Source: JALUZX01 sp964561605 (GTDB taxonomy: Bacteria > Planctomycetota > UBA1135 > JALUZX01). Taken from it: a stretch of 64,000 nucleotides of DNA. Each line of letters starts with the position of its first letter. Positions within the stretch are counted from its first letter, which is position 1. Shown here piece after piece: positions 41,611 to 50,727 of this stretch. The stretch is from NCBI GenBank assembly GCA_964561605.1, contig CAZLQD010000029.1, positions 62,001-126,000 on the forward strand. The letters are read 5' to 3'. Under the pieces are notes generated by a model. That model made no database searches. It was not told the origin of the DNA and was given only the letters and a program-made list of their open reading frames with translations. The position numbers and the translations under genes were made by a program.

Positions 41611-41910
41611 ATGAACCAGGAAGAGAGGCGGTTCCACCTGCTCTTCGCCGGGTTGCTTGTGGGTTCCTTCCTGGTGGATCCTTTCTTCCAGTCTTTCCTG
41701 GGGCCGGCCTGGCACTCCCCGAGGCTCACGGTCTACCCGGCGGCGGCGGCCCTGATCTGGATGGCCAACTGGGTCCGCCGGAGGCTGGACTTGGAGGAGA
41801 AAAAGAGGAAGGCCCTGGAGATCCGCCTGGGGCGCCTGGAGGAGAGGGAGAAGGAGAGGTCCAGGAGGGAGGCTCTCCAGGAGCCGGGCCGGGAGGGGCG
41901 TCCCATCTGA
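41611..41910 (+). CDS. Small two-helix membrane protein
   Basis: This 99-residue protein begins at ATG 41611 with a strong ribosome site (GAGAGGAGG). It lies 60 bases after the TAG of the candidate selenoprotein, so the two are probably co-transcribed. It has two hydrophobic helices (FHLLFAGLLVGSFLVDPFF and LTVYPAAAALIWMANWV), then a basic/acidic coiled tail (RRRLDLEEKKRKALEIRLGR). I do not recognise a family. It may partner the neighbouring membrane protein. Confidence 0.65.
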   Translation: MNQEERRFHLLFAGLLVGSFLVDPFFQSFLGPAWHSPRLTVYPAAAALIWMANWVRRRLDLEEKKRKALEIRLGRLEEREKERSRREALQEPGREGRPI

Positions 41911-42004
41911 TCCGCCTCTTTTCCGGGAAAAGGCCCTCCTCGCCACCTTTCCTCGGGGGATTTGCCGAAAAGAGGGGAGAGACCTCGGCCCTGGGGGAAG
42001 GCCT

Positions 42005-43276
42005 ATGTTCCGAGAGAAGAAAGCCTGGATCCTTCTGCCACTTCTTGCCTTGATCCTCCTGGCCGGATCCGGTCCGGCCCAGGAGGAGGGCCAGGTCCAG
42101 AGGCTCCTGAAGCGGGGCCTCTCCAGTTGGAAGGAGGGAAAGCCTCTCCAGGCCATGGACTGGTTCGGCCTGGCCCTGGAGAAGGCTCCCGGCGTGGAAG
42201 GGATCCGCCGGGCCTTCGAGAAGGCCGCCTCCCTCGCCCTGGAGCGGGCCTTGCAGGACAAGGAGAAGGACCAGGCCCTCCGGATCTGCCGGAAGGCCCT
42301 TGCCCGCCTGGGGGACCATCCCAGGTTCGGAACCTGGATGGGCCGGCTCCTGGTGGAGGAAGGGCGGTTCGCCCGGGCCCGGGAGATCCTGGAGAGGACG
42401 GCCCGGCTGGAAGGGGGGCAATACGCTCTCCTGGTTCTTGCCAGGCTCCGGCGGAGGGAGGGGGACCTGGAGGGAGGGGCCCGGACCCTGGAGAAGGCCC
42501 TTCCCGGTCTCCCTCCTTCCCTTCGAAAGGGGGTGAGCTCCTGGATCCGCCTGTGGCGCCTCGATGCCGGGATCCGCAGGTCCAAGATCCGGGGGCGTTA
42601 CACCGGCGGGGAGATCTTCTTGCCCAGGGGGCTTTCCCACGGGACGAGGCGGTTTCTCGCCAGGCTTGCGGGAAGGTGCCTCTCCGAAGCGGCCCGGGTC
42701 ACGGGCCTTCCCGACAGGGAGGCCGTGGAGGTGGTCTTCTCCACGCCTGCCGAAATGACCCAGTTGGGCGGCCCTGCCTGGGCGGGCGGTCTCTACAAGG
42801 ACGGCGTCGTCCGGGTGGTCTTCCAGGAGGGAAAGAGGAGCGAATTGGCCGCCTCCCTCCGCCACGAGTTCGGCCACGCTCTGCTCACGAGCCTGGCCCC
42901 GGGCCTTCCGGGTTGGCTCCAGGAAGGGGTGGCCCAGGTGGCGGAGAAGAAGGATCCGCGCCGGGCCCTCACTTACCTCAAGAGCCTTCCCGGGACGATC
43001 CTGCCGGGATCGGCCCTGGAGTCGGGCTTCACCTGGATGAGGGATCCCCGCCTGGCCCGGGCGGCCTACGCAGAGAGTTACCTCCTGGTGCTCTACCTCT
43101 TCGAGACCCGGCCCGGGGGAAGGTTCGCCCTCTACAACGCCCTCTCCCTGGGACGGGAGTCCTCCCAGAGGATCTTGCGGGACTGGATGGGGACAAGCCT
43201 GGACGGGGCCCTCCTATCCATGGCCAGGCGTTTCCACTTGCGCAGCCCTTCCCCTTCGGCGGCCCCTCCGAAGTAG
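42005..43276 (+). CDS. Exported TPR protein with peptidase MA-like metallopeptidase domain
   Basis: This 423-residue protein has a signal peptide (AWILLPLLALILLAGSGPA), TPR-like repeats to about residue 180 (KRGLSSWKEGKPLQAMDWFG; MGRLLVEEGRFARAREILER) and a gluzincin-type peptidase domain. The zinc motif HEFGH starts at residue 287 (SLRHEFGHALLTS), and the downstream Glu is in GWLQEGVAQVAEK. This is the peptidase MA-like layout seen with TPRs in envelope proteins of several phyla. Substrate is unknown. It is followed by radC after 83 bases, with no clear terminator. Confidence 0.82.
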   Translation: MFREKKAWILLPLLALILLAGSGPAQEEGQVQRLLKRGLSSWKEGKPLQAMDWFGLALEKAPGVEGIRRAFEKAASLALERALQDKEKDQALRICRKALARLGDHPRFGTWMGRLLVEEGRFARAREILERTARLEGGQYALLVLARLRRREGDLEGGARTLEKALPGLPPSLRKGVSSWIRLWRLDAGIRRSKIRGRYTGGEIFLPRGLSHGTRRFLARLAGRCLSEAARVTGLPDREAVEVVFSTPAEMTQLGGPAWAGGLYKDGVVRVVFQEGKRSELAASLRHEFGHALLTSLAPGLPGWLQEGVAQVAEKKDPRRALTYLKSLPGTILPGSALESGFTWMRDPRLARAAYAESYLLVLYLFETRPGGRFALYNALSLGRESSQRILRDWMGTSLDGALLSMARRFHLRSPSPSAAPPK

Positions 43277-43359
43277 AAAGGCGCCCCCCCTTCGGGGTGA
43301 CCGGACCCGCCCTTCTCCCGACGAGAGAAGGGAGGGGGAAAAGGTCCCGAGGAGGCGCC

Positions 43360-44070
43360 ATGAGAGACGAGAGCAGGAATTTCTCCAGGGAGCGGTCCGG
43401 GAAACCCTCGTTGCGGGAGAAGCTCCTTCTCTGGGGAGAGGAGACCCTTTCCGACACGGAACTGCTCGCCCTGGTCCTGGGCGTGGGGAGCAGGAAGGAG
43501 GGGGTGGAGGCCCTGGCCTGGAGGCTTCTCAAGGAGGGTGGGGGCCTTTCTGGGCTTTCCCGGGCGGACGTGCACCACCTGACGGGGATCCGGGGCGTGG
43601 GAAAGGCCCAGGCCGCCCGGATCGCCGGAATCTTCGCCCTGGCCAGGAGACTCCAGCGCCAGCGGGGCCGGAACCTGCCCCGCCTCTCCTCGGCGAAGGA
43701 CGTCTACCGCCTGGTGGCGGGGGACCTGGCCGGTTTTCCCCAGGAGAGGTTTTGCCTCCTTTGCCTGGACGGGAAGAACCGGGTGTTGCGGATCCACCAG
43801 GTGAGCCAGGGCACGGCACAGAGTGCAGTGGTTCATCCCAGGGACGTCTTCCACCCGGCCGTCGCCGCCAGGGCCCTGTCGGTGGTCCTGGTCCACAACC
43901 ACCCCAGCGGCGATCCCACTCCCAGCCGGGAGGACCTGGAACTCACCGAGAGGCTCCGTCGGTGCGGAGAGCTCCTGGGGATCCAGGTGCTGGACCACGT
44001 CATCGTGGGGGACGGCTCCTTCGTGAGCCTGGCGGAAGGGCCGGAAAAGGTTCACAGGACGCAAGGTTGA
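43360..44070 (+). CDS. radC: RadC-family JAMM-domain protein
   Basis: ATG 43360 follows GAGGAGG and gives 236 residues. An N-terminal helix-hairpin-helix part (LSDTELLALVLGVGSRKEGV; HHLTGIRGVGKAQAARIAG) precedes the JAMM metal domain, with SVVLVHNHPSGDPTPSREDL supplying the zinc ligands. The family was named for an old DNA repair phenotype that later proved not to map to it, so its role is not settled. Domain order and size are normal. Confidence 0.93.
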   Translation: MRDESRNFSRERSGKPSLREKLLLWGEETLSDTELLALVLGVGSRKEGVEALAWRLLKEGGGLSGLSRADVHHLTGIRGVGKAQAARIAGIFALARRLQRQRGRNLPRLSSAKDVYRLVAGDLAGFPQERFCLLCLDGKNRVLRIHQVSQGTAQSAVVHPRDVFHPAVAARALSVVLVHNHPSGDPTPSREDLELTERLRRCGELLGIQVLDHVIVGDGSFVSLAEGPEKVHRTQG

Positions 44071-44136
44071 TCCGGCCCGGGAAAAGGGTGACCTTGGTCG
44101 GCCTGAGATTCGTTCATCCCAGGCTTGGAGGCATAC

Positions 44137-46713
44137 ATGGCCAAGGAAGTCCACTTCGTCGTCCAGGCTCGGCTCCCCAAGGAGCTCGAGGTGCTGGAGA
44201 GTCTGGCGAGGAACCTTTTCTGGAGCTGGAACCACGAGGCCATCGACCTCTTCCGGAGGATCGACGCCGACCTCTGGGAGAAGGTGGGGCACAACCCGGT
44301 GCGCCTCCTGGGGGAGGTGGACCAGGAGCGGCTCCGGGACCTGGCCCGGGACGAGGCCTTCCTGGCCAACATGCGGAGGATCCTGGAGGAGCAGGCCCGG
44401 TACCTGGAAGGGCTCTACTGCTGGTACCAGCAGTCCGGAAAGGACGCCGGAGCGGACCCGGCGGGGAAGGGCCGTCCCTGGGTGGCCTACTTCTCCATGG
44501 AGTTCGGGATCACCGAGTGCCTTCCCATCTATTCCGGGGGGCTGGGGATGCTGGCCGGGGACTGCTTGAAATCGGCCAGCGACTTGGGCATCCCCGTCGT
44601 CGGCGTGGGGATTCTCTACCAGCAGGGTTACTTTCAGCAGTATTTGAACAGCGACGGGTGGCAGCAGGAGGAATACCCCGATCTGGATTTCCACAGGATC
44701 CCCGTCTCCCCGGCGGTCTCTCCGAGGAACAAGGGCCCCGTCGTGATCACCGTCCCAATGGAGAAGAGGGAGGTCCACGCAAGGGTGTGGGAGGCGGCCC
44801 TCGGCAGGAACAGGCTCATCCTCCTGGACACCAACATCGAGCAGAACGATCCCGCCGACAGGCGGATCAGTTTCCAGCTCTACGGTGGCGACGTGGAGAA
44901 CCGGATCCGCCAGGAGATCCTCCTGGGGATCGGTGGGTGCCGGGCCCTTGAGGCCCTGGGGCTGGAGCCCAAGGTCTTCCACATGAACGAAGGGCACTCG
45001 GCCTTCCTTGCCCTGGAGCGGGTCCGCTGCCTGGTCCGGAAGGTCGGGCTCGAGCCCGAGGACGCCCTGGAGGCGGTGCGGGCCACGAGCGTCTTCACGA
45101 CCCACACCCCCGTTCCCGCGGGAAACGACTATTTCGCCCCCGACCTGGTCCTCCGCTACCTGGGCGACTACGTGAATTCCCTTGGGTTTCCGCCGGACAG
45201 GTTTCTTGGGATGGGACGGATCCGGCCGGGGGATCCATCCGAGGCCTTCTGCATGACCGTCCTCGCACTGAGGACTTCGGCCCACCGCAACGGTGTGAGC
45301 CGCCTCCACGGCCACGTCTCCCGGGAGATGTGGAAGGACATCTGGCCGGGCCTGGACACGGACGACGTTCCCATCGGCCACGTCACCAACGGCGTCCACC
45401 TTCCCACCTGGATCAGCAAGGACATGGCCGCCCTCTTCGACTCCTACCTGAACCCCGCCTGGAAGGAGGATCTTCCCGATCCGGCCCTCTTCGAGAGGAT
45501 TCGTTCCATTCCGGCCCCGGAGATCTGGCGGAGCCACGAGAGGCGGAGGGAGAGGCTCGTCGGGTTCGCCCGCCAGCGCCTCCAGCAGTTCTACGCCCTG
45601 AGGGGAGCCTCCCGGAGCACCGTGGCGGGCCTGGCGGAGGTCCTGGACCCTTCGGCTCTTACCATCGGCTTCGCCCGCCGGTTCGCCGCCTACAAGAGGG
45701 CGGACCTTCTCTTCAAGGATCCGGACAGGCTTGCCAGGATCCTGGGGGATCCCAAGCGGCCCGTTCAGATCATCTTCGCCGGAAAGGCCCATCCCAGGGA
45801 CGACGTGGGGAAATCGATCATCCAGAAGATTCTCCACTACGCGAGGGAGCGGCGTTTCTGGTCAAAGGTGGTCTTCCTGGAGAACTACGACCAGGACACG
45901 GCCCGGCGGCTTGTCCAGGGCGTGGATGTCTGGCTCAACCTCCCGCGCAGGCCCATGGAGGCCTCGGGCACGTCGGGCATGAAGGCGGCATTCAACGGAG
46001 CCCTGCACGTGTCGGTGATGGACGGCTGGTGGGACGAGGCCTGGAACCCCGAGATCGGCTGGGCCGTTGGGCGCGGGGAGGTATACGATACGCCGGAGAT
46101 GCAGGACCAGGTGGAGGCCAGCGCCCTCTACGACCTCCTGGAGGGAGAGGTGATCCCCCTCTTCTACGAGCGGGGGAGGGACGGCCTGCCCAGGCGTTGG
46201 GTGGAGATGATGAAGGAGTCCATGGCCACCTTGATTCCCAGGTTCAACGCCTCCCGGATGGTGAGGGACTACCTGGTCCGTTTCTACAAGCCCGCCGCGG
46301 CGGTCCTGGAGAAGCTCGAGAAGGACCGTTTCCAGGGGGCCCGGGTCCTTGGGGCCTTCCGCCGGAAGATCCAGGCGGCCTGGGACCAGCTCGAAGTGGT
46401 GGACATGGTCTGCGGCACGGGCCACGAACCGAGGGTGGGAGACAAGGTCCAGGTGGACGTGACCCTGCGCCTTGGGGAGATCTCCCCCTCGGAGGTGGCC
46501 GTCACCGTCGTATACGGACCCCTGGCACCGGACGGTTCCTTCAAGAGGAAGAGCATGGGCCCCCTGGAGCCGGCCGGGTATTCCGGGCCGGGGCTCTTCA
46601 CCTTCTCGGGGGACTTCGTCGTGGAATCCACGGGCTCCTTCGGGGTGAAGGCCTACGTCACCCCCGACCATCCCCTTCTCTACGACAGGCTGGGCTGGGG
46701 GTTCGTGAAATGA
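44137..46713 (+). CDS. glgP: Alpha-glucan (glycogen) phosphorylase
   Basis: This PLP enzyme releases glucose 1-phosphate from glycogen or other alpha-glucans. ATG 44137 follows TTGGAGG and gives 858 residues. The N-terminal segment (LARNLFWSWNHEAIDLFRRI) is the DUF3417-type start of the bacterial/archaeal GlgP subgroup. AYFSMEFGITECLPIYSGGL and FTTHTPVPAGNDYF follow. The PLP lysine is Lys616 in EASGTSGMKAAFNGALHVSV. A C-terminal beta domain ends the protein. The start of the next gene overlaps the stop (ATGA). Confidence 0.95.
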   Translation: MAKEVHFVVQARLPKELEVLESLARNLFWSWNHEAIDLFRRIDADLWEKVGHNPVRLLGEVDQERLRDLARDEAFLANMRRILEEQARYLEGLYCWYQQSGKDAGADPAGKGRPWVAYFSMEFGITECLPIYSGGLGMLAGDCLKSASDLGIPVVGVGILYQQGYFQQYLNSDGWQQEEYPDLDFHRIPVSPAVSPRNKGPVVITVPMEKREVHARVWEAALGRNRLILLDTNIEQNDPADRRISFQLYGGDVENRIRQEILLGIGGCRALEALGLEPKVFHMNEGHSAFLALERVRCLVRKVGLEPEDALEAVRATSVFTTHTPVPAGNDYFAPDLVLRYLGDYVNSLGFPPDRFLGMGRIRPGDPSEAFCMTVLALRTSAHRNGVSRLHGHVSREMWKDIWPGLDTDDVPIGHVTNGVHLPTWISKDMAALFDSYLNPAWKEDLPDPALFERIRSIPAPEIWRSHERRRERLVGFARQRLQQFYALRGASRSTVAGLAEVLDPSALTIGFARRFAAYKRADLLFKDPDRLARILGDPKRPVQIIFAGKAHPRDDVGKSIIQKILHYARERRFWSKVVFLENYDQDTARRLVQGVDVWLNLPRRPMEASGTSGMKAAFNGALHVSVMDGWWDEAWNPEIGWAVGRGEVYDTPEMQDQVEASALYDLLEGEVIPLFYERGRDGLPRRWVEMMKESMATLIPRFNASRMVRDYLVRFYKPAAAVLEKLEKDRFQGARVLGAFRRKIQAAWDQLEVVDMVCGTGHEPRVGDKVQVDVTLRLGEISPSEVAVTVVYGPLAPDGSFKRKSMGPLEPAGYSGPGLFTFSGDFVVESTGSFGVKAYVTPDHPLLYDRLGWGFVK

Positions 46714-48116
46714 GAGGGAGGGCGGGAGAATCGGGGATTCCTTCCGGCCGGTTTCTTCCGGTCCTGCCGGTCCTCCTCCTCGTCCTGGCCCTTCCCCTTC
46801 TCCCGGGATGCGGAGGTGGAGGGAAGGGGAGGAGGAAATCGACCTACAAGGGGTGGGAGGTCCTCTTGGGCCCCCGTGTCTGGGGGGCCTTGAAGGGAAT
46901 GGCTCGGCCCAGGCTCCGGGCCTGGGGCCCTTGGTGGGTTCCCCTGTGGGAGCGGACCCTCCGTCCTGGAAAGAGCCCGGCCGCTCCTTGCCGCCTCAAG
47001 GCCCCGGCCCCCTCGGACAGCCTCCACTGGCTCACCCTGGAGGCGGGAGGGAAGATCCTTTGCGGGGTCCAGGTCCTGGGTGGGGAGGGGAGCTTCCCCA
47101 TCCGGGTGGAGGTGCGGGAGGTGCGGGTTCCCTACGAGTCGGTGGCCCTGGCGGGGCGGGGAGAAAGGCCCTCCTTGGAGCCTCTCTCCCGCCCTCGGGC
47201 GGGCCGGACTCCCTTGGGCTTTCCCGGGGGGGGACTTGGGATGGATCTCTCCGCCCATACGGCCTTTTGGGTCTTCTTCTCCCCCGACCTGGACCTCCGG
47301 TCCTTCTGGCTGGTTCCCCGGCTGGGTCCGGGAGGCAAGTACGCCTTTCTCCAGGTCGAATGCAGGACGGACCCCTCCGACTGGGGAAGGCCGGGCCAGG
47401 AGTGGGGCCTGGACGGCGAGAAGGTCCGGCGGATTCGGGGGCCCTTCCCGCCGGGGATTCGGATCTTCTCCGCCGGATTCCGCTTCCTCCCGTGGAAGGG
47501 GCCTTTCCGGGTCCCTACGGTCCTGGAAAGGGAGGCCTATGCCGGGGGACTCTCCTTCTGGTCTCCTGGTTGGGACAGTCGTCCCGGGAGGAAGGACGTC
47601 CTCCTGGTGGGGCACTCCGACTGGCGGCGGTTCCTCCTTCTCCTTCCCCGCAGGGAGGGTTGGGGGCTCCTCCCCCTTTGGCCCGCCGAACCCTACAAGG
47701 GCGTGAGCGAGGACCGACCGGAGGCGATCTGGCGTATCTCCTGGGAGAGGAAGGGCGCCCGGAGGGCCTCCTTCCGGGCCTTGGGGATCCCGCCGGGAGA
47801 GCCTTTCGCTGGTGGGGGAAAGGGCTGGAACTGGGCGGTCCTGGTGATCCACGAGGAAGGGGGGATCGGGCGGGGGTTCACCTCGGGAGGAATCCCGCTT
47901 CGGGCCGGGGGAGGAAAGGGCCCGTCCAGACCCTTCGTCCTCCTGGAGACCCCCATGTTCAGCGGAGGAAAGTCCAAGGGTCTCATCTTCTGGGATCCCG
48001 CCGTGGAGTGCCGCCTGGAATGGGGGAAAGGGCTCTTCAAGACCCTCCACCACAGAGCCACCCTGGAGATCCGGCCCGGCCCCACCGGCCTCACCGTGGA
48101 AGAAACCCTGAAATAA
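46710..48116 (+). CDS. Lipoprotein of unknown function, coupled to glgP
   Basis: This 468-residue protein starts at an ATG overlapping the glgP stop. The signal LPVLPVLLLVLALPLLPGC ends in a lipobox Cys and a Gly-rich linker, so it is probably lipid-anchored. The rest is beta-rich with many Trp, Arg and Gly residues (WVFFSPDLDLRSFWLVPRLG; KDVLLVGHSDWRRFLLLLPR). No known domain is recognised. Coupling to a cytoplasmic phosphorylase is curious, since the product should be outside the membrane; it may simply share the transcript. It ends just before a large inverted repeat. Confidence 0.72.
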   Translation: MRGRAGESGIPSGRFLPVLPVLLLVLALPLLPGCGGGGKGRRKSTYKGWEVLLGPRVWGALKGMARPRLRAWGPWWVPLWERTLRPGKSPAAPCRLKAPAPSDSLHWLTLEAGGKILCGVQVLGGEGSFPIRVEVREVRVPYESVALAGRGERPSLEPLSRPRAGRTPLGFPGGGLGMDLSAHTAFWVFFSPDLDLRSFWLVPRLGPGGKYAFLQVECRTDPSDWGRPGQEWGLDGEKVRRIRGPFPPGIRIFSAGFRFLPWKGPFRVPTVLEREAYAGGLSFWSPGWDSRPGRKDVLLVGHSDWRRFLLLLPRREGWGLLPLWPAEPYKGVSEDRPEAIWRISWERKGARRASFRALGIPPGEPFAGGGKGWNWAVLVIHEEGGIGRGFTSGGIPLRAGGGKGPSRPFVLLETPMFSGGKSKGLIFWDPAVECRLEWGKGLFKTLHHRATLEIRPGPTGLTVEETLK

Positions 48117-48127
48117 CCCCCCCCCAC

Positions 48128-48190
48128 CCTGCCGGGAGTAGTTTTATAACGAAACCTTGGACGTTTCGTTATAAAACTACTCCCGGCAGG
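48128..48190. repeat. Perfect 28-bp inverted repeat, AT-rich core
   Basis: The left arm 48128-48155 is exactly complementary to 48163-48190, with a seven-base spacer. Each arm pairs a GC-rich outer part (CCTGCCGGGAGTAG) with an AT-rich inner part (TTTTATAACGAAAC), and the latter is unlike the surrounding GC-rich DNA. It lies between convergent genes, 11 bases after one stop and 1 base from the other. It could act as a bidirectional terminator, a miniature inverted-repeat element or a relic of a mobile element. No second copy was noticed in this window. Confidence 0.85.
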
Positions 48191-48191
48191 A

Positions 48192-48710
48192 TTATTCAGC
48201 TTCCAGGTTGAATTCGGGGCAGTCGAACCACATGCCCATTCCTTGGAGGGCGTCGATCTCGGCTTGGACGAGGTTGAGATGGCCTTCTTCGATCTCCAGG
48301 AAGCGGGCGAAGAGTTTCCTGGCATCCCCCTCCACCTGGTCCACAAGTTTCCTGTAGAAGTCGCTCGTCTCCTTCTCCACTTCGAGGGCCCTTTGGAGCA
48401 TCTGCAACTCTTCGCCCGGGACATCCTTCTTCATGTGCCCTTCCAGCTTGGAGACTTCCTTCCGGATGGTTTCGGTGGAGGGGGCGGTGCTCTTCAGTCC
48501 ACGGTGGTCCAGGATTCCTTCCTCGGCCCACTTCTTTCTCTGGGCTTCCAGGTATTCCTTGTGGTAGCCCTCTTCGCGGGCCATGAATTCCATTGCTCTT
48601 TTCGCCGCCGTGGAGGTGACCCGGGCGGCGGCCCGGGCGTACACGTCCCGGACCCTGGTTTCGTACCGGATCGCCGTCTCGATGGCTTCGAGGATGTCCA
48701 TGGGACTCAC
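48192..48710 (-). CDS. Ferritin-like diiron protein (rubrerythrin/YciE-like)
   Basis: This 172-residue four-helix protein starts at a GTG overlapping the upstream stop (GTGA), with AGGAGG nearby; ATG 48701 is an alternative. Iron ligands are suggested by ETRVRDVYARA, MAREEGYHKEYLEA (ExxH), LEVEKETSDFYRKL and LEIEEGHLNLVQAE (ExxH). The rubredoxin cysteine pairs of true rubrerythrins are absent. The fold suggests iron storage or peroxide handling. It is the final gene of a sugar-type ABC import operon, an unexpected partner. Confidence 0.85.
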   Translation of the reverse strand: MSPMDILEAIETAIRYETRVRDVYARAAARVTSTAAKRAMEFMAREEGYHKEYLEAQRKKWAEEGILDHRGLKSTAPSTETIRKEVSKLEGHMKKDVPGEELQMLQRALEVEKETSDFYRKLVDQVEGDARKLFARFLEIEEGHLNLVQAEIDALQGMGMWFDCPEFNLEAE

Positions 48711-49690
48711 CTTTCCTCCTTCTTCGTACCTCCTTCTGGGACGGAGGCACCCACCATTTCAAGGAACTGCACGGCGTTTTCCCTGGTGATGCGCATGGAT
48801 TTCAGGTCGATCCTCTTGGGTACTTTTTCGCCGTGGAGGATCTTGAGGGCCGTTTGAACGGCTTCCTTACCGCAGGTGGGATACCAGAAGGTCGCATCCA
48901 ACTTGCCTTCCAGGACGGCCTTGACTCCCTCGTCGGGGAGCCCGTCGATGCCGATGAACTTCATCTCCGCCGCCCTGCCGGCGGCCTCGGCCGCTCTTCT
49001 CGCCCCCAGGGCCATGGGGTCGTTGTGGGCGTAGACCAGGTCGATCTTGGGGAAGGCCTGCAGAGCGTTCTCCATGACCTTCATCCCTTCCTCCCTCAGC
49101 CAGGCCGCATCCTGGCTGTAGATGATCTTCAACCGGGAACCGGCGATGCCCTTCAGGAAACCCTCGTGACGCTCCCGGCCCGGAGGGGTGGATTGGAGGC
49201 CCATGATCTCCACGACGTTCCCCTTCCCACCCAGGAGCTCGACGGCGTATTTGCCGGCCATCTCGCCGATGGGCTCGTTCGGCGCCCCGATGAAGCAGGT
49301 GTAGGCCGGCTCGTCGATGTCCCGGTCCAGGACGATCACGGGCGTTCCGCTCTCGAAGACCTTCTTGACGGGCCTGGTGAGAGGGGTGGCCTCCTTGGGG
49401 GAGATGATCAGGAGGTCGATTCCCCTGGTCACCAGGTTCTCCACGTCGCTTCTCTGCTTGGCCGAATCGTTCTGGGCGTCCACCAGGATGACTTCGATCT
49501 CGTCGGCGTGCCTGGCCGCTTCGGCCAGGAGAGCCTTGTTCATGGCGGCCCGCCAGGGCTCGGCGTTGTTGCACTGGGAGAAACCTATGATCCACTTGCG
49601 CTTTCCCTTCCCGCCGCCGGCCTTTCCGCCTCCGCAGGCGACCGGGAGGAGAAGGAGAAGGAGCGAGAGAAAGGCCGGAAATATTCTCAT
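48707..49690 (-). CDS. ABC sugar importer, substrate-binding lipoprotein
   Basis: This 327-residue periplasmic-binding-protein-like lipoprotein (signal ends LLLLLPVAC) is of the ribose/galactose class. Typical stretches are WIIGFSQCNNAEPWRAAMNK, DLLIISPKEATPLTRPVKKV, TPVIVLDRDIDEPAYTCFIG, DLVYAHNDPMALGA and KFIGIDGLPDEGV. The ligand is probably a monosaccharide or a related small polyol; this cannot be refined by eye. Its ATG overlaps the permease stop, and it precedes the ferritin-like gene by overlap. Confidence 0.93.
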   Translation of the reverse strand: MRIFPAFLSLLLLLLPVACGGGKAGGGKGKRKWIIGFSQCNNAEPWRAAMNKALLAEAARHADEIEVILVDAQNDSAKQRSDVENLVTRGIDLLIISPKEATPLTRPVKKVFESGTPVIVLDRDIDEPAYTCFIGAPNEPIGEMAGKYAVELLGGKGNVVEIMGLQSTPPGRERHEGFLKGIAGSRLKIIYSQDAAWLREEGMKVMENALQAFPKIDLVYAHNDPMALGARRAAEAAGRAAEMKFIGIDGLPDEGVKAVLEGKLDATFWYPTCGKEAVQTALKILHGEKVPKRIDLKSMRITRENAVQFLEMVGASVPEGGTKKEER

Positions 49691-50721
49691 GGAGTATTCT
49701 CCCTTTTCTCGAGGCGGACCACGAACCAGTGGATCAGGTCTGGAAGCTTCACGGCGGCCACGATGATGATGCCGAGGAGGATGAGTTGCATCTCCTTGGA
49801 GACGCCCCTCAGCCCCATGATGTTGTTCAGGATGCCGATGATCAAGGTTCCCACTACGGTCCCCAGGATGCCGCCCTTTCCCCCGAAGAGACTCGTTCCC
49901 CCGATGACCACGGCGGCGATGGCGATGAGTTCGTAGGTCTCCCCGTCGGTGGGGGCTCCTTGGCCGTTCTGGGCGGCGTGGGCCAGGCCGGCCAGGCCGG
50001 CGAAGAAGCCCATCAGGGTGTAGACCAGCACCAGGATCCGCCGGGTCGGGAGGCCGGCGTACCTGGCCCCTTCCTCGTTTCCCCCCACGGCGTAGATGTG
50101 CCTGCCCGTTCGGGTCCACCCCAGGAGGAATCCCATGGAGAGGGCCGAGAGCAGAAAGAGGACGACGACGACCTTGACGCCCGTGCCCGGGATCGTCCCC
50201 TCGCCGAGGAAGTCCGTAAGGGGGGAAAGGCCTTCGATGGAGATGGACTGGTTGGAGGCCAGGTATCTCGGAAGCCCCCTGGCGATGGACATCATGGCAA
50301 GGGTCATGATGAAGGCGGGAATCCGCCAGAACGCGATTACGAGCCCGTTGGCGAGACCCGCCAGGGTCCCGGCGAGGAGGGCCAGGAGGGCGGCTGCCGC
50401 TCCGGGCCAGTGGCCTCCGAACCAGGCCGGGTGAAGGGCCATGGCGGCCGTCATGGAGGAGAGACAGAGGACGGAGCCAACGCTGAGATCGATTCCGGCC
50501 GTGAGAATGACCCCGGTCATCCCGACGGCCAGGATCCCCATCTCAGAGACCTGGCGGGCCAGGTTGGCCAGGTTTTCGGCCCGGAGGAAAGTAAGGGTTC
50601 CCGTCACGGGATGGGGCTTGCTCGCCAGGATGGCCCCCAGGAAGACCGCCAGGAGGACCGTGAGGCTCACGTGCCTTTCCAGGAAACGGAGGACGGCGAG
50701 AAGGGGGGAGGTCTTCTTCAT
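49687..50721 (-). CDS. ABC sugar importer permease (RbsC-like)
   Basis: This 344-residue integral membrane protein has about eight to ten helices and the RbsC-family signatures VGMTGVILTAGIDLSVGSVL, RTGRHIYAVGGNEEGARYAG (the cytoplasmic coupling loop) and AAVVIGGTSLFGGKGGILGT. It forms the channel for the importer encoded here and is translated together with its neighbours: six bases separate it from the ATPase stop and four overlap with the binding-protein gene. Confidence 0.95.
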   Translation of the reverse strand: MKKTSPLLAVLRFLERHVSLTVLLAVFLGAILASKPHPVTGTLTFLRAENLANLARQVSEMGILAVGMTGVILTAGIDLSVGSVLCLSSMTAAMALHPAWFGGHWPGAAAALLALLAGTLAGLANGLVIAFWRIPAFIMTLAMMSIARGLPRYLASNQSISIEGLSPLTDFLGEGTIPGTGVKVVVVLFLLSALSMGFLLGWTRTGRHIYAVGGNEEGARYAGLPTRRILVLVYTLMGFFAGLAGLAHAAQNGQGAPTDGETYELIAIAAVVIGGTSLFGGKGGILGTVVGTLIIGILNNIMGLRGVSKEMQLILLGIIIVAAVKLPDLIHWFVVRLEKRENTP

Positions 50722-50727
50722 GGGCGT

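Noticed and set aside
40869..42053. 394-codon plus-strand frame across the candidate selenoprotein and the next gene
   Set aside because: It is in a different frame from both supported genes and its Gly/Pro/Arg-rich translation looks like shadow coding.
48128..48190. CRISPR-like or tandem repeat
   Set aside because: There is a single inverted pair with a seven-base spacer and no array of direct repeats.
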